This document shows positions 8,189 through 15,028 of a stretch of 27,039 nt of DNA, piece by piece (position 1 is the stretch's first letter; each line of letters begins with the position of its first letter). The position numbers and the translations under genes were made by a program. Below the pieces are notes generated by a model. The model was not told the origin of the DNA and did no database searches. It saw only the letters and a program-made list of their open reading frames with translations. The stretch comes from a virus, in IMG/VR virus record IMGVR_UViG_3300010354_000512, positions 1 to 27,039 of that record, one strand, 5' to 3'.

Positions 8189-8740
8189 ATGCCATTTAAT
8201 ATAACAAATTTTAAAAGCAGATTCAATTTTGGTGGGGCAAGACCTTGTTTATTTCAAGTTCAACTTACTTTACCTGAAGGAGTTAATACGGAACAATTTC
8301 GTTCCACATTTGCTGAAAAATTTTCATTTACTTGCAAGTCAGCTTCTATTCCAGGAAGCTCAGTTTCAAACATAGAAATACCATTTCAAGGAAGAAAAGT
8401 ATATTGTGCGGGAAATAGAGTGTTTGAACCTTGGACTGTTACTGTATTAAATGATGAAGATTTTTTGGTTAGAAGGGCATTTGAATTCTGGTTGTCTTCT
8501 ATAAATGGACACTCAACAAATCAGCCCAGGTCTTTATCTTTTGGATCAGCTAGTCCAAAAAATTATCAAACAGATGCCATAGTAAAACAATTTTCTCAAC
8601 AATATACAGAAATTCCTATTGCAACATACACATTTAAAAATTTGTTCCCCACAGAAATTTCTCCGATGGAATTGGACTGGAATGAAACCGATACTGTGGA
8701 ACAATTTAATGTTACTTTTAGATATGATTACTGGACTTAA
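8189..8740 (+). CDS. Second gp19-family tail tube protein (paralogue)
   Basis: A 183-residue homologue of the preceding tube protein sharing FGGARPCLFQVQL, CKSASIPGSS, IPFQGRKVYCAGNRVF, LNDEDFLVRRAFEFWLSSINGH, NLFPTEISPMELDWNETDT and a C-terminal FRYDYWT. By eye about half the residues are identical, so the duplication is old and both copies are under constraint. Unlike gp19 it has no strong Shine-Dalgarno (GGTAAAAAAAC before the ATG) and lies behind a terminator with its own late promoter, which suggests a less abundant, specialised tube or baseplate-proximal component. Confidence 0.88.
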   Translation: MPFNITNFKSRFNFGGARPCLFQVQLTLPEGVNTEQFRSTFAEKFSFTCKSASIPGSSVSNIEIPFQGRKVYCAGNRVFEPWTVTVLNDEDFLVRRAFEFWLSSINGHSTNQPRSLSFGSASPKNYQTDAIVKQFSQQYTEIPIATYTFKNLFPTEISPMELDWNETDTVEQFNVTFRYDYWT

Positions 8741-8761
8741 AAATTATCTTGAAATAGGTAC

Positions 8762-8769
8762 AATAAATA
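8762..8769 (+). promoter_or_regulatory. Late promoter box AATAAATA upstream of gp20
   Basis: NATAAATA box in the 57-bp gap before the portal gene, 28 bp upstream of its ATG, at the same type of position as the other late boxes. Confidence 0.55.
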
Positions 8770-8797
8770 TAGCTAAAGACCTATTGGGAATATAATT

Positions 8798-10456
8798 ATG
8801 GCATTTAATATATTTGGATGGAATATCAAAAAAACAAAAGATGAAGAAAAGCGTGATGACGCAAAATCTTTTGTATTACCAGAAAATCAAGATGGTGCAG
8901 TAAATATTGCAGGCGTTGCAGGAGCTTATGGCGCATATATTGATTTTGATGCAACAGTTAAAAATGAATTTGAGCTTGTAACCAGATATCGAGAACTATC
9001 ATTATTACCAGATGTTGATTATGCCATTGACGATATTATCAATGAAATGTTGGTATTTGATGGTACCGCAGAGGCTCTAAAAATAAATTTGGAAAAAGTA
9101 AAGTTATCCAAACCAGTAAAAGCAAAAATCGAAGAAGAATTTAAAACAATATTGATGCTTTTGGATTGGAATAATCAAGCATATGAAATAGCAAGAAAAT
9201 GGTATATAGATGGTAGATTGTATTATCATGTTATTTTAGATGAGTCCAAAAAAGATAGAGGAATATTAGAGCTTCGATATATTGATCCTAGACAAATACG
9301 AAAAATTCGTGAAATAGATAAAAGAATTGATAACGAAACTGGAATTGAGTTGCTAAAAGTAAAGGATGAATATTTTACCTATAACTCCAGAGGAATAAAC
9401 TATAATGCTCCAAACTCTTATAGCTCTATAGCAACTATGGGTGGAGTAAAAATAAGACCCGATAGCATTTCCTATGTTCATTCAGGAATCGTTGACAAAT
9501 ATTCGGCTGCAATTTTATCCAATTTACACAAAGCAATAAAGCCCATCAATCAGCTAAAAATGATGGAAGATGCTTTGGTAATTTATCGTATTGCCAGAGC
9601 ACCTGAGCGAAGAATATTTTACGTTGATGTTGGTAATTTGCCAAAAACCAAAGCTGACGAATATCTTCGTACAGTAATGAATCGCTACAGAAATAAACTT
9701 CAATATAATATTGAAACCGGTGAAATGAAAGATGGACCAAGATTTCAATCTATGTTGGAAGATTATTGGCTTCCTCGTCGAGAAGGATCTCAGGGAACTT
9801 CAATAGATACTCTTCCAGGTGGAGAAAATCTAGGAGAATTAGCTGATGTAGAATACTTTCAAAAGAAGGTATATCGTGCATTAAATGTTCCACTCTCAAG
9901 ACTGGAGACCAGCAGCGGATTTCAACTAGGAAAAGCCGCAGAAATTTCCCGAGATGAAATTAAGTTTTCCAAGTTTATTCATAGACTAAGACTAAGATTC
10001 AGTCATTTATTTGACGATCTATTAAGAAAGCAACTGATACTAAAGCGAATAATAAACGGTGACGAATGGCCGTTTATTAGAGAAAATATAAAGTACGATT
10101 ACAATACAGATAATCATTTTGCTGAGTTAAAAGAAGCTGAGATAATAAAGAGCAGATTGGAAATTCTACAAAGTATAGAACAGTATTCCAACAAATACTT
10201 TTCGGTTAAATGGATTAGACAAAATGTTTTACATCAAAACACCGAAGAGCAGGAATTGATAGATAGACAAATTAAAGAAGAAGCTGATAAGTATTCTCCT
10301 AAGGACACAATATCAAACGATCAGGCATCCTTCAATGATACACAAAGCGATGCTGTTGATACCGCTGCAACACCTTCTGATACCGGAATAGATAATCCAT
10401 TAGGAGACATTCTTGAAATATATGATTCAGAAGATGATATATTGGATGATGTTTAA
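8798..10456 (+). CDS. 20: Portal vertex protein gp20
   Basis: Dodecameric portal: initiates head assembly and is the channel for DNA and the docking point for gp17. T4 portal hallmarks include ELVTRYRELSLLPDVDYAIDDIINE (about 58-82), ARKWYIDGRLYYHVILD, LRYIDPRQIRKIREI, HKAIKPINQLKMMEDALVIYR, RAPERRIFYVDVGNLPK, DYWLPRREGSQGTSIDTLPGG, and VPLSRLETSSGFQLGKAAEISRDEIKFSKFI in several pieces. Length 552 (T4 524). The acidic, Ser/Thr/Asp-rich C-terminal 50 residues are variable, as is usual. The ribosome site is modest (GGGA). Confidence 0.97.
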   Translation: MAFNIFGWNIKKTKDEEKRDDAKSFVLPENQDGAVNIAGVAGAYGAYIDFDATVKNEFELVTRYRELSLLPDVDYAIDDIINEMLVFDGTAEALKINLEKVKLSKPVKAKIEEEFKTILMLLDWNNQAYEIARKWYIDGRLYYHVILDESKKDRGILELRYIDPRQIRKIREIDKRIDNETGIELLKVKDEYFTYNSRGINYNAPNSYSSIATMGGVKIRPDSISYVHSGIVDKYSAAILSNLHKAIKPINQLKMMEDALVIYRIARAPERRIFYVDVGNLPKTKADEYLRTVMNRYRNKLQYNIETGEMKDGPRFQSMLEDYWLPRREGSQGTSIDTLPGGENLGELADVEYFQKKVYRALNVPLSRLETSSGFQLGKAAEISRDEIKFSKFIHRLRLRFSHLFDDLLRKQLILKRIINGDEWPFIRENIKYDYNTDNHFAELKEAEIIKSRLEILQSIEQYSNKYFSVKWIRQNVLHQNTEEQELIDRQIKEEADKYSPKDTISNDQASFNDTQSDAVDTAATPSDTGIDNPLGDILEIYDSEDDILDDV

Positions 10457-10461
10457 GATTA

Positions 10462-10469
10462 AATAAATA
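10462..10469 (+). promoter_or_regulatory. Late promoter box AATAAATA upstream of the prohead core genes
   Basis: NATAAATA box immediately after the gp20 stop and 25 bp before the ATG at 10495. It would serve the small core-like gene, gp21 and the two genes that follow. Confidence 0.5.
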
Positions 10470-10494
10470 TATGATTATTGTGCAATAGGAAATT

Positions 10495-10689
10495 ATGAAA
10501 AACAACAAAAACACTGAGAAAAATTATATCAAAGCAGCTTTATCATCACTAAAGTCTGGGGATGTTACCAATTTAAAAACTAACATTCAAAAGGCTTTAC
10601 TATCTAAAGTAAAGAAAGCCATTAATTTAAAAGAAAAAAAGATGGCTAAAACTTTATTGAAGAATGTTACTGAAAAAAATAAGCAATAA
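10495..10689 (+). CDS. Putative small prohead core protein
   Basis: A 64-residue, Lys-rich helical protein (ALSSLKSGDVTNLKTNIQKALLSKVKKAINLKEKKMAKTLL). It occupies the slot between portal and protease where T4 has genes 67 and 68 (prohead core proteins), and the 'SGD...I..AL..K...A...K...A..L' spacing resembles a short helical unit seen in such core proteins. That assignment rests mainly on position. An AGGA at 10487-10490 supports the start; it ends 22 bp before gp21. Confidence 0.6.
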   Translation: MKNNKNTEKNYIKAALSSLKSGDVTNLKTNIQKALLSKVKKAINLKEKKMAKTLLKNVTEKNKQ

Positions 10690-10711
10690 TCCATTAAATA
10701 AGGTACTACAA

Positions 10712-11371
10712 ATGAAATTAATTTGCGAAGTAACAGAAGAAATAAAAGTAATAAAAGAAGGAGTAGAAAATTCTCCCAAAAATTATTTCATTGAAGGAAT
10801 TTTTCTTCAAGCAGAATTAAAGAATAGAAATGGACGAATGTATCCAAGAGAGATGTTGGATAGAGAAATTCAACGATATACCAAAGAGTATGTGGAAAAG
10901 AATAGAGCTTTTGGAGAGCTTGGACATCCAGAAGGTCCAACAATCAATCTTGACCGCGTTTCTCACATGATTACCGAACTTAAAGCCGACGGTAATAATT
11001 TTGTAGGGAAAGCCAAGATAATGAACACACCCATGGGAAATATAGTAAAATCTCTTATCGATGAGGGTGCTAGATTAGGAGTATCTTCTCGTGGAATGGG
11101 TTCTATTAAGTCTGAAGGAATGGACATAGAAATAGTTCAAGATGATTTTTATTTGGCTACAGCAGCAGATATTGTTGCTGACCCTTCGGCACCAGATGCT
11201 TTTGTAAATGGTATTATGGAAGGTAAAGAGTGGGTTTGGCAAAATGGAATATTAAAGGAAAGTGAACTTTCTAAAATTAAAAGGTCCATCAAGTCGGCGC
11301 CCAGAAAATCAATAAAGACGGTTAGTATTAGCGCATTTGAGTCGTTTTTGAAAAAGATGGAAAGAAAATAA
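10712..11371 (+). CDS. 21: Prohead core protease gp21
   Basis: Serine protease that digests the scaffold and trims gp23 during head maturation. The ATG at 10712 gives 219 residues; a longer in-frame start upstream lies inside the preceding gene and adds nothing conserved. Motifs: YFIEGIFLQAELKNRNGRMYP (25-45), GELGHP with His72, GVSSRGMGS with Ser125/Ser126, and DPSAPDAFV (157-165), the T4 protease signature. The C-terminal ILKESELSK contains an LxE site of the kind this protease cuts, so self-processing is likely. The next gene starts on the last base of the stop codon. Confidence 0.93.
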   Translation: MKLICEVTEEIKVIKEGVENSPKNYFIEGIFLQAELKNRNGRMYPREMLDREIQRYTKEYVEKNRAFGELGHPEGPTINLDRVSHMITELKADGNNFVGKAKIMNTPMGNIVKSLIDEGARLGVSSRGMGSIKSEGMDIEIVQDDFYLATAADIVADPSAPDAFVNGIMEGKEWVWQNGILKESELSKIKRSIKSAPRKSIKTVSISAFESFLKKMERK

Positions 11372-11820
11372 TGCCAAATTTCCTATATGCAAAAGCCAAA
11401 GAAAAATTCCTAAATGGGCAACTATCTTGGGGAGTTGGAACTGGAGGTGACACCTTTAAAGCCATGTTATTATCCGAAGACTATGTTTTCGATAAGGTAA
11501 ATCACACAACTTTGGCTAATGTCCCCACATCTGCTAGATTGGGAACTTCTTCGGCTCTTACTAACAAGAATGTAACATCTGGTGTGGCTAGTGCCAACCC
11601 TGCAACATTTACCAATTTACCTCTTTCAAAGTCCATAAAAGCTATTTTAATTATAAAGCAAAATGCCGGAGCAACAGATTCTCAAACGGATTTAATAGCA
11701 TACATAGATACAGCCACAGGATTAACAACTGGACTTCCAATAACGGTATCTACAGCAACTATTGAGTGGGGAAATGACACATCAACTCCACCTCAGAAGA
11801 GATTGATTTTTGAATTATAA
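11371..11820 (+). CDS. Putative virion protein of a family common in tailed phages
   Basis: 149 residues beginning MPNFLYAKAKEKFLNGQLSW, with NHTTLANVPTSARLGTSSALTNK-type sequence in the middle and IAYIDTATGLTTGLPI then IEWGN near the end. This resembles, from memory, a widespread phage family (FLY.KA...FL.G.., HTTLADIPAGARVATS, LIAYID.ATGLP) found in structural gene clusters of non-T4 phages; its function is unknown to me. It is coupled to gp21 by a one-base overlap and so is made with head genes. A head decoration or appendage role is a guess. Confidence 0.65.
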   Translation: MPNFLYAKAKEKFLNGQLSWGVGTGGDTFKAMLLSEDYVFDKVNHTTLANVPTSARLGTSSALTNKNVTSGVASANPATFTNLPLSKSIKAILIIKQNAGATDSQTDLIAYIDTATGLTTGLPITVSTATIEWGNDTSTPPQKRLIFEL

Positions 11821-11821
11821 A

Positions 11822-12151
11822 ATGAACAACGTAGAATATAATTTACTGGCTTATGTTAAAGAACCAAATGAAGTTTTGCCTATAACTGTAAAATTTATTT
11901 CGGTTCTGAATAAATATATAAAGTTCAGTGAGGCTGTTGCAACCAAATGGAAAAGAGAATCTCCAGAAAATGTTGAATCAGCAAATACAATTATGATGTC
12001 ATCTTTTCCAATTATAGAATCGTCAAATTCGGTTAAAATTTTACTTGCCGGAGGAGATGATGGATACGATTACAAAATATCTATAACTGCTATTTTGGAT
12101 AATGATGATACTTTATATGAAGAGGTTTTTGTTAGAGTTAGACAAGATTAA
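11822..12151 (+). CDS. Putative Ig-like or beta-sandwich virion protein
   Basis: The ATG at 11822, one base after the previous stop, gives 109 residues; a TTG 12 bp upstream is less likely. The sequence has alternating beta-strand character and ends SSNSVKILLAGGDDGYDYKI then SITAILDNDD and a VRVRQD terminus. That recalls the 'l.sGgt.G..Y.vt..i.t..g....r.f.l.V' pattern of small phage beta-sandwich proteins, usually next to a relative of the preceding gene. No good Shine-Dalgarno is visible, so translation is probably coupled. Function unknown. Confidence 0.6.
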   Translation: MNNVEYNLLAYVKEPNEVLPITVKFISVLNKYIKFSEAVATKWKRESPENVESANTIMMSSFPIIESSNSVKILLAGGDDGYDYKISITAILDNDDTLYEEVFVRVRQD

Positions 12152-12156
12152 TTTTT

Positions 12157-12164
12157 TATAAATA
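12157..12164 (+). promoter_or_regulatory. Late promoter box TATAAATA upstream of gp22
   Basis: Exact T4 late box in the gap before gp22, 41 bp upstream of the ATG. It is one of the two perfect TATAAATA copies in the window. Confidence 0.75.
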
Positions 12165-12205
12165 AAAGTGCCGTTATAGCACATACTTACATTCAGGAGT
12201 TTACA

Positions 12206-13549
12206 ATGCCGATAACATCAAAATTTTTAAAAGACCTTCGAGAAAGCGCCGAAGCTGATGTTCCAACACATCCATCTGATGCAGCAGCTCAGATCCCAGA
12301 TTCGCTTTCCAGCAAGAAATCAGTAACAGAGAATGACGAAGATTCCATGGAAGACGATATGTTGGATATGGATGAGAATCTTGAGTCGGATGTTCCAACA
12401 CATCCATCTGATGCAGCAGCTCAGATCCCAGATAGTCTCAAGGAAGAAGACGAGGACGAAGATGATATGGAATTGTCCGAGGAAGAAGACGAGGACGAAG
12501 ATGATATGGAATTGTCCGAGGAAGAAGAAGAAGAAAAGCTCACTGAGGAAGAAGAGAAAGAAGATGAGCTAACTGAAGAGGATGAGGACGAGGAAGAAAA
12601 AATGTCCATGTCTGAGGAAGAAGAGAGTGACGAAGATGAAGACCTCACCGAAGAAGAAGAGAAAGAAGATGAGCTAACTGAAGAGGACGAGGACGAGGAA
12701 GAAAAGATGTCCATGTCCGAAGAAGAGAAAGAAGATGAGCTAACCGAAGAAGATGGTGAGCTAAGTGATGCTGAAGAGAAGAAGATGAGTGAAGAGGAAG
12801 ATGAGGCTGTTAAAGAAGCCGCAGATGCTCTTACAAAAGATGAAGAACTTCCAGAGTCATTTAAAAAGAAGGCTACAGCGATTTTTGAAGCTGCTATTAA
12901 GCGCACCACAAAGAAGCGTGTAGTAGCAGAAAAGAAGAAGTTGGTTGAAAGCTACAATAAAAAGCTAAAGACCACAAAGAAGAAAGTTTCAGAAACTTTG
13001 GTAAACAAGATAGACGGTTATTTGGACTATGTTGTTGAAGAATGGATGAAAGAAAATAAGGTGGCTATTGAAGGTGCACTTCGCTCAGAAATTACGGAAA
13101 ACTTTATTTCTGGACTAAAGAATCTTTTTGAGAATCACTACATTGAAGTTCCTGCAAAGAAGAAAAATGTTCTCGCCGAGCAGGAGCGTAAGATAAAGAG
13201 TCTTGAAAAAGCATTGAACGAGCAACTTAACAAAACAGTTGAGATTCGCAAGGAAAATGTTCGTCTCAAGAGAGCAACTATTATCAAAAAGCTCACTGAA
13301 GGAATGACCGTAAGTGATGCCTCAAAGTTCGTTGAGCTTTGTGAAGGTGTTGCTTTTGATAATTCAAAATCATTTGGACAAAAGCTAAAGGTAATTAAGG
13401 AAAATTATTTTCCAAAGAGAGCCCGCGCAGTTCGTGATATTGATTCCTCATTACTAACTGAAGGTGGGTTGAAGCATGAAGAAGTAAAGCCAAAGGTAAC
13501 TGAGGTTGATGCTTTTGCTGATGCTATTTCCAGAATGGTAAAAAGATAA
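12206..13549 (+). CDS. 22: Prohead scaffold protein gp22 with expanded acidic repeats
   Basis: Major internal scaffold of the prohead, destroyed by gp21. It is identified by position between gp21 and gp23, by its acidic/Lys-rich helical composition, and by the C-terminal LTEGMTVSDASKFVELCEGV then FGQKLKVIKENYFPK, typical of T4-like gp22. At 447 residues it is far longer than T4 gp22 (269). The excess is residues about 79-204, almost only Glu, Asp, Ser, Lys, Met and Leu in tandem repeats. The N-terminus carries two identical DVPTHPSDAAAQIPD segments. A strong AGGAG ribosome site (12196-12200) precedes the ATG. Confidence 0.9.
   Translation: MPITSKFLKDLRESAEADVPTHPSDAAAQIPDSLSSKKSVTENDEDSMEDDMLDMDENLESDVPTHPSDAAAQIPDSLKEEDEDEDDMELSEEEDEDEDDMELSEEEEEEKLTEEEEKEDELTEEDEDEEEKMSMSEEEESDEDEDLTEEEEKEDELTEEDEDEEEKMSMSEEEKEDELTEEDGELSDAEEKKMSEEEDEAVKEAADALTKDEELPESFKKKATAIFEAAIKRTTKKRVVAEKKKLVESYNKKLKTTKKKVSETLVNKIDGYLDYVVEEWMKENKVAIEGALRSEITENFISGLKNLFENHYIEVPAKKKNVLAEQERKIKSLEKALNEQLNKTVEIRKENVRLKRATIIKKLTEGMTVSDASKFVELCEGVAFDNSKSFGQKLKVIKENYFPKRARAVRDIDSSLLTEGGLKHEEVKPKVTEVDAFADAISRMVKR
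12257..12301 (+). repeat. 45-bp direct repeat, copy 1 (gp22 N-terminus)
   Basis: Identical over 45 bp to 12389-12433. It encodes the peptide beginning DVPTHPSDAAAQ and keeps the frame (copies offset by 132 bp, 44 codons). Perfect nucleotide identity, including third positions, points to recent duplication or gene conversion. Confidence 0.95.
12389..12433 (+). repeat. 45-bp direct repeat, copy 2 (gp22 N-terminus)
   Basis: Second exact copy of 12257-12301, in frame, just before the acidic tract. Confidence 0.95.
12441..12728 (+). repeat. Tandem acidic repeats inside gp22
   Basis: Two exact head-to-tail copies of a 39-bp unit (12441-12479 and 12480-12518, 13 codons). They are followed by two near-identical copies of a roughly 85-bp unit (from 12539 and from 12644, offset 105 bp, 35 codons). 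All offsets are multiples of three. The units encode blocks such as DEDDMELSEE and EKEDELTEEDEDEEEKMSMS. Confidence 0.9.
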
Positions 13550-13561
13550 ATATAATAAATA
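13545..13561 (+). promoter_or_regulatory. Tandem late promoter boxes upstream of gp23
   Basis: GATAAATA (13545-13552, overlapping the gp22 stop) and AATAAATA (13554-13561) lie back to back, 53-62 bp before the major capsid gene. Either or both could drive high late expression of gp23. Confidence 0.6.
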
Positions 13562-13578
13562 GTTTTAATTAAAAGAGA

Positions 13579-13595
13579 ACAATTTTTCAAATTGT
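13579..13595 (+). promoter_or_regulatory. Leader hairpin before gp23 ribosome site
   Basis: ACAATTT (13579-13585) and AAATTGT (13589-13595) form a 7-bp perfect stem with a 3-base loop, near the expected 5' end of the late transcript and 7 bp before the strong AAGGAG. It does not cover the ribosome site, so mRNA stabilisation is more likely than repression. Confidence 0.4.
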
Positions 13596-13614
13596 ATTAA
13601 AAGGAGAATAAAAA

Positions 13615-14934
13615 ATGTATCTCACAGAACAATTACAAAAGAAATGGGAAAAGGTGTTAAACCACCCAGATTTGCCTGAAATTCAGGATCCTCACAAGAG
13701 AGCAGTTCTTACTGTTCTTCTTGAGAACCAACTTGAAGAGTCTCGTAAAGAGCGTATGATTACTGAAGCATCACCAGCAAACGCCGGTCTTGCTACTCCT
13801 AGCACATCAGGTGCTAATGCTAATATGCAGGGATATGATCCAGTTCTTATTTCGCTACTTCGTCGCGCTCTTCCAAATCTTATGGCGTTTGATGTGTGCG
13901 GAGTTCAGCCAATGAAAGCTCCAACCGGGCTTATCTTTGCTATGAAGTCTCGCTACTCAACACAGGGTGGAACTGAGGCTCTCTTTAACGAGGCTGATTC
14001 GGATTTCTCAGGAACAGGAACTCATTCAACATGGACTCCTGGATCTGCTGATCCTTTCACTGGCACATTTACTCACGGCTCTGGTCTTGCTACGCAGGAT
14101 GGAGAAGCCAAGGGTACTGGTCTTAACAGCAACCCTGTAACAAATACAGATCCATTCCCTGAGATGGCTTTCAGCATCGAGAAAGTTAGCGTTGAAGCTA
14201 AGACTCGTGCTCTCAAGGCTGAATACTCGATGGAGCTTGCTCAGGATCTTCGTGCAGTTCACGGTCTTGATGCTGAGACAGAGCTTGCTAATATTCTTTC
14301 GGCTGAGATTCTTGCTGAAATCAACCGTGAAGTTATCCGTTTGGTTTACAAGAGTGCTAAGTTGGGTGCATCGTATGGTACCGCTACAGCAGGAACATTT
14401 GACCTAGATGTTGATTCAAACGGTCGTTGGTCGGTTGAGAAGTACAAGGGTCTCATGGTTCAGATTGAGCGTGAGGCTAATGCGATTGCTAAGGAAACTC
14501 GTCGTGGTCGTGGTAACATGATTATCTGCGATAGCGATACTGCTAGTGCTCTTAGCGTAGCTGGTCTTCTTGATTGCGGTTCAGCTCTCAAGGATTCACT
14601 ACAAGTTGATGATATGGGCAATACTTTCGTAGGTGTTCTTAACGGACGCTTCAAGGTATACATTGATCCATATGCTCCACTCGGTGCTAATTTCGTAGTA
14701 ACTGGCTTCAAGGGTGCAAATCAGTATGATGCCGGTTTGTTCTATTGTCCTTACGTTCCTCTCCAGATGGTTCGTGCAGTAGATCAAGGTTCGTTCCAAC
14801 CAAAGATTGGATTCAAGACTCGTTACGGGCTTGTAGCTAATCCTTTCTCGACAGCAAACGTAACTGCGGGTGCTGGACTTGGTGACGGAGCTAATACATA
14901 TTATCGAAAAGTGAAAGTGATGAACCTCCTTTAA
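13615..14934 (+). CDS. 23: Major capsid protein gp23
   Basis: Builds the head lattice. The HK97-fold T4 capsid features include YDPVLISLLRRALPNLMAFDVCGVQPM (about 74-100), TGLIFAMKSRY, MAFSIEKVSVEAKTRALKAEYSMELAQDLRAVHGLDAETELANILS in several pieces, NREVIRLVY, and the C-terminal VPLQMVRAVDQGSFQPKIGFKTRYG region. ITE at 49-51 followed by ASPANAG fits the gp21 (I/L)xE cleavage site that removes the T4 gp23 prosegment. Length 439 (T4 521). Strong ribosome site AAAAGGAG and codons rich in CGT, CTT, CTC and GCT mark it as the most highly expressed gene here. A strong terminator follows. Confidence 0.98.
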   Translation: MYLTEQLQKKWEKVLNHPDLPEIQDPHKRAVLTVLLENQLEESRKERMITEASPANAGLATPSTSGANANMQGYDPVLISLLRRALPNLMAFDVCGVQPMKAPTGLIFAMKSRYSTQGGTEALFNEADSDFSGTGTHSTWTPGSADPFTGTFTHGSGLATQDGEAKGTGLNSNPVTNTDPFPEMAFSIEKVSVEAKTRALKAEYSMELAQDLRAVHGLDAETELANILSAEILAEINREVIRLVYKSAKLGASYGTATAGTFDLDVDSNGRWSVEKYKGLMVQIEREANAIAKETRRGRGNMIICDSDTASALSVAGLLDCGSALKDSLQVDDMGNTFVGVLNGRFKVYIDPYAPLGANFVVTGFKGANQYDAGLFYCPYVPLQMVRAVDQGSFQPKIGFKTRYGLVANPFSTANVTAGAGLGDGANTYYRKVKVMNLL

Positions 14935-14956
14935 GAAGAAGGTTTATGTCTAGCAA

Positions 14957-14984
14957 AAAGAGGTCCTTCGGGACCTCTTTTTTT
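14957..14984 (+). terminator. Strong intrinsic terminator after gp23
   Basis: AAAGAGGTCC (14957-14966) pairs perfectly with GGACCTCTTT (14971-14980) around a TTCG tetraloop, and the T-run continues to 14984. The stable UUCG loop and T8 tail make this the clearest terminator in the window. It isolates the capsid transcript from the homing-endonuclease-like gene. Confidence 0.95.
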
Positions 14985-15028
14985 ATTATGATACATAATG
15001 TAAATAGAAACATAGTGAAAGAAATTTT

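Noticed and set aside
12201-12407. Minus-strand open frame over the gp22 N-terminus
   Set aside because: Contains the complement of the 45-bp repeats and nothing else notable; a shadow of gp22.
12421-12909. Long serine-rich minus-strand open frame opposite gp22
   Set aside because: It is the complement of the GAA/GAG/GAT-rich acidic tract (TTC/CTC/ATC read as Ser in that frame); no ribosome site and no conserved pattern.
14999-15006. TGTAAATA before the homing-endonuclease-like gene as a late promoter
   Set aside because: It breaks the ATAAATA core shared by all other boxes; one mismatch in AT-rich DNA is not convincing.
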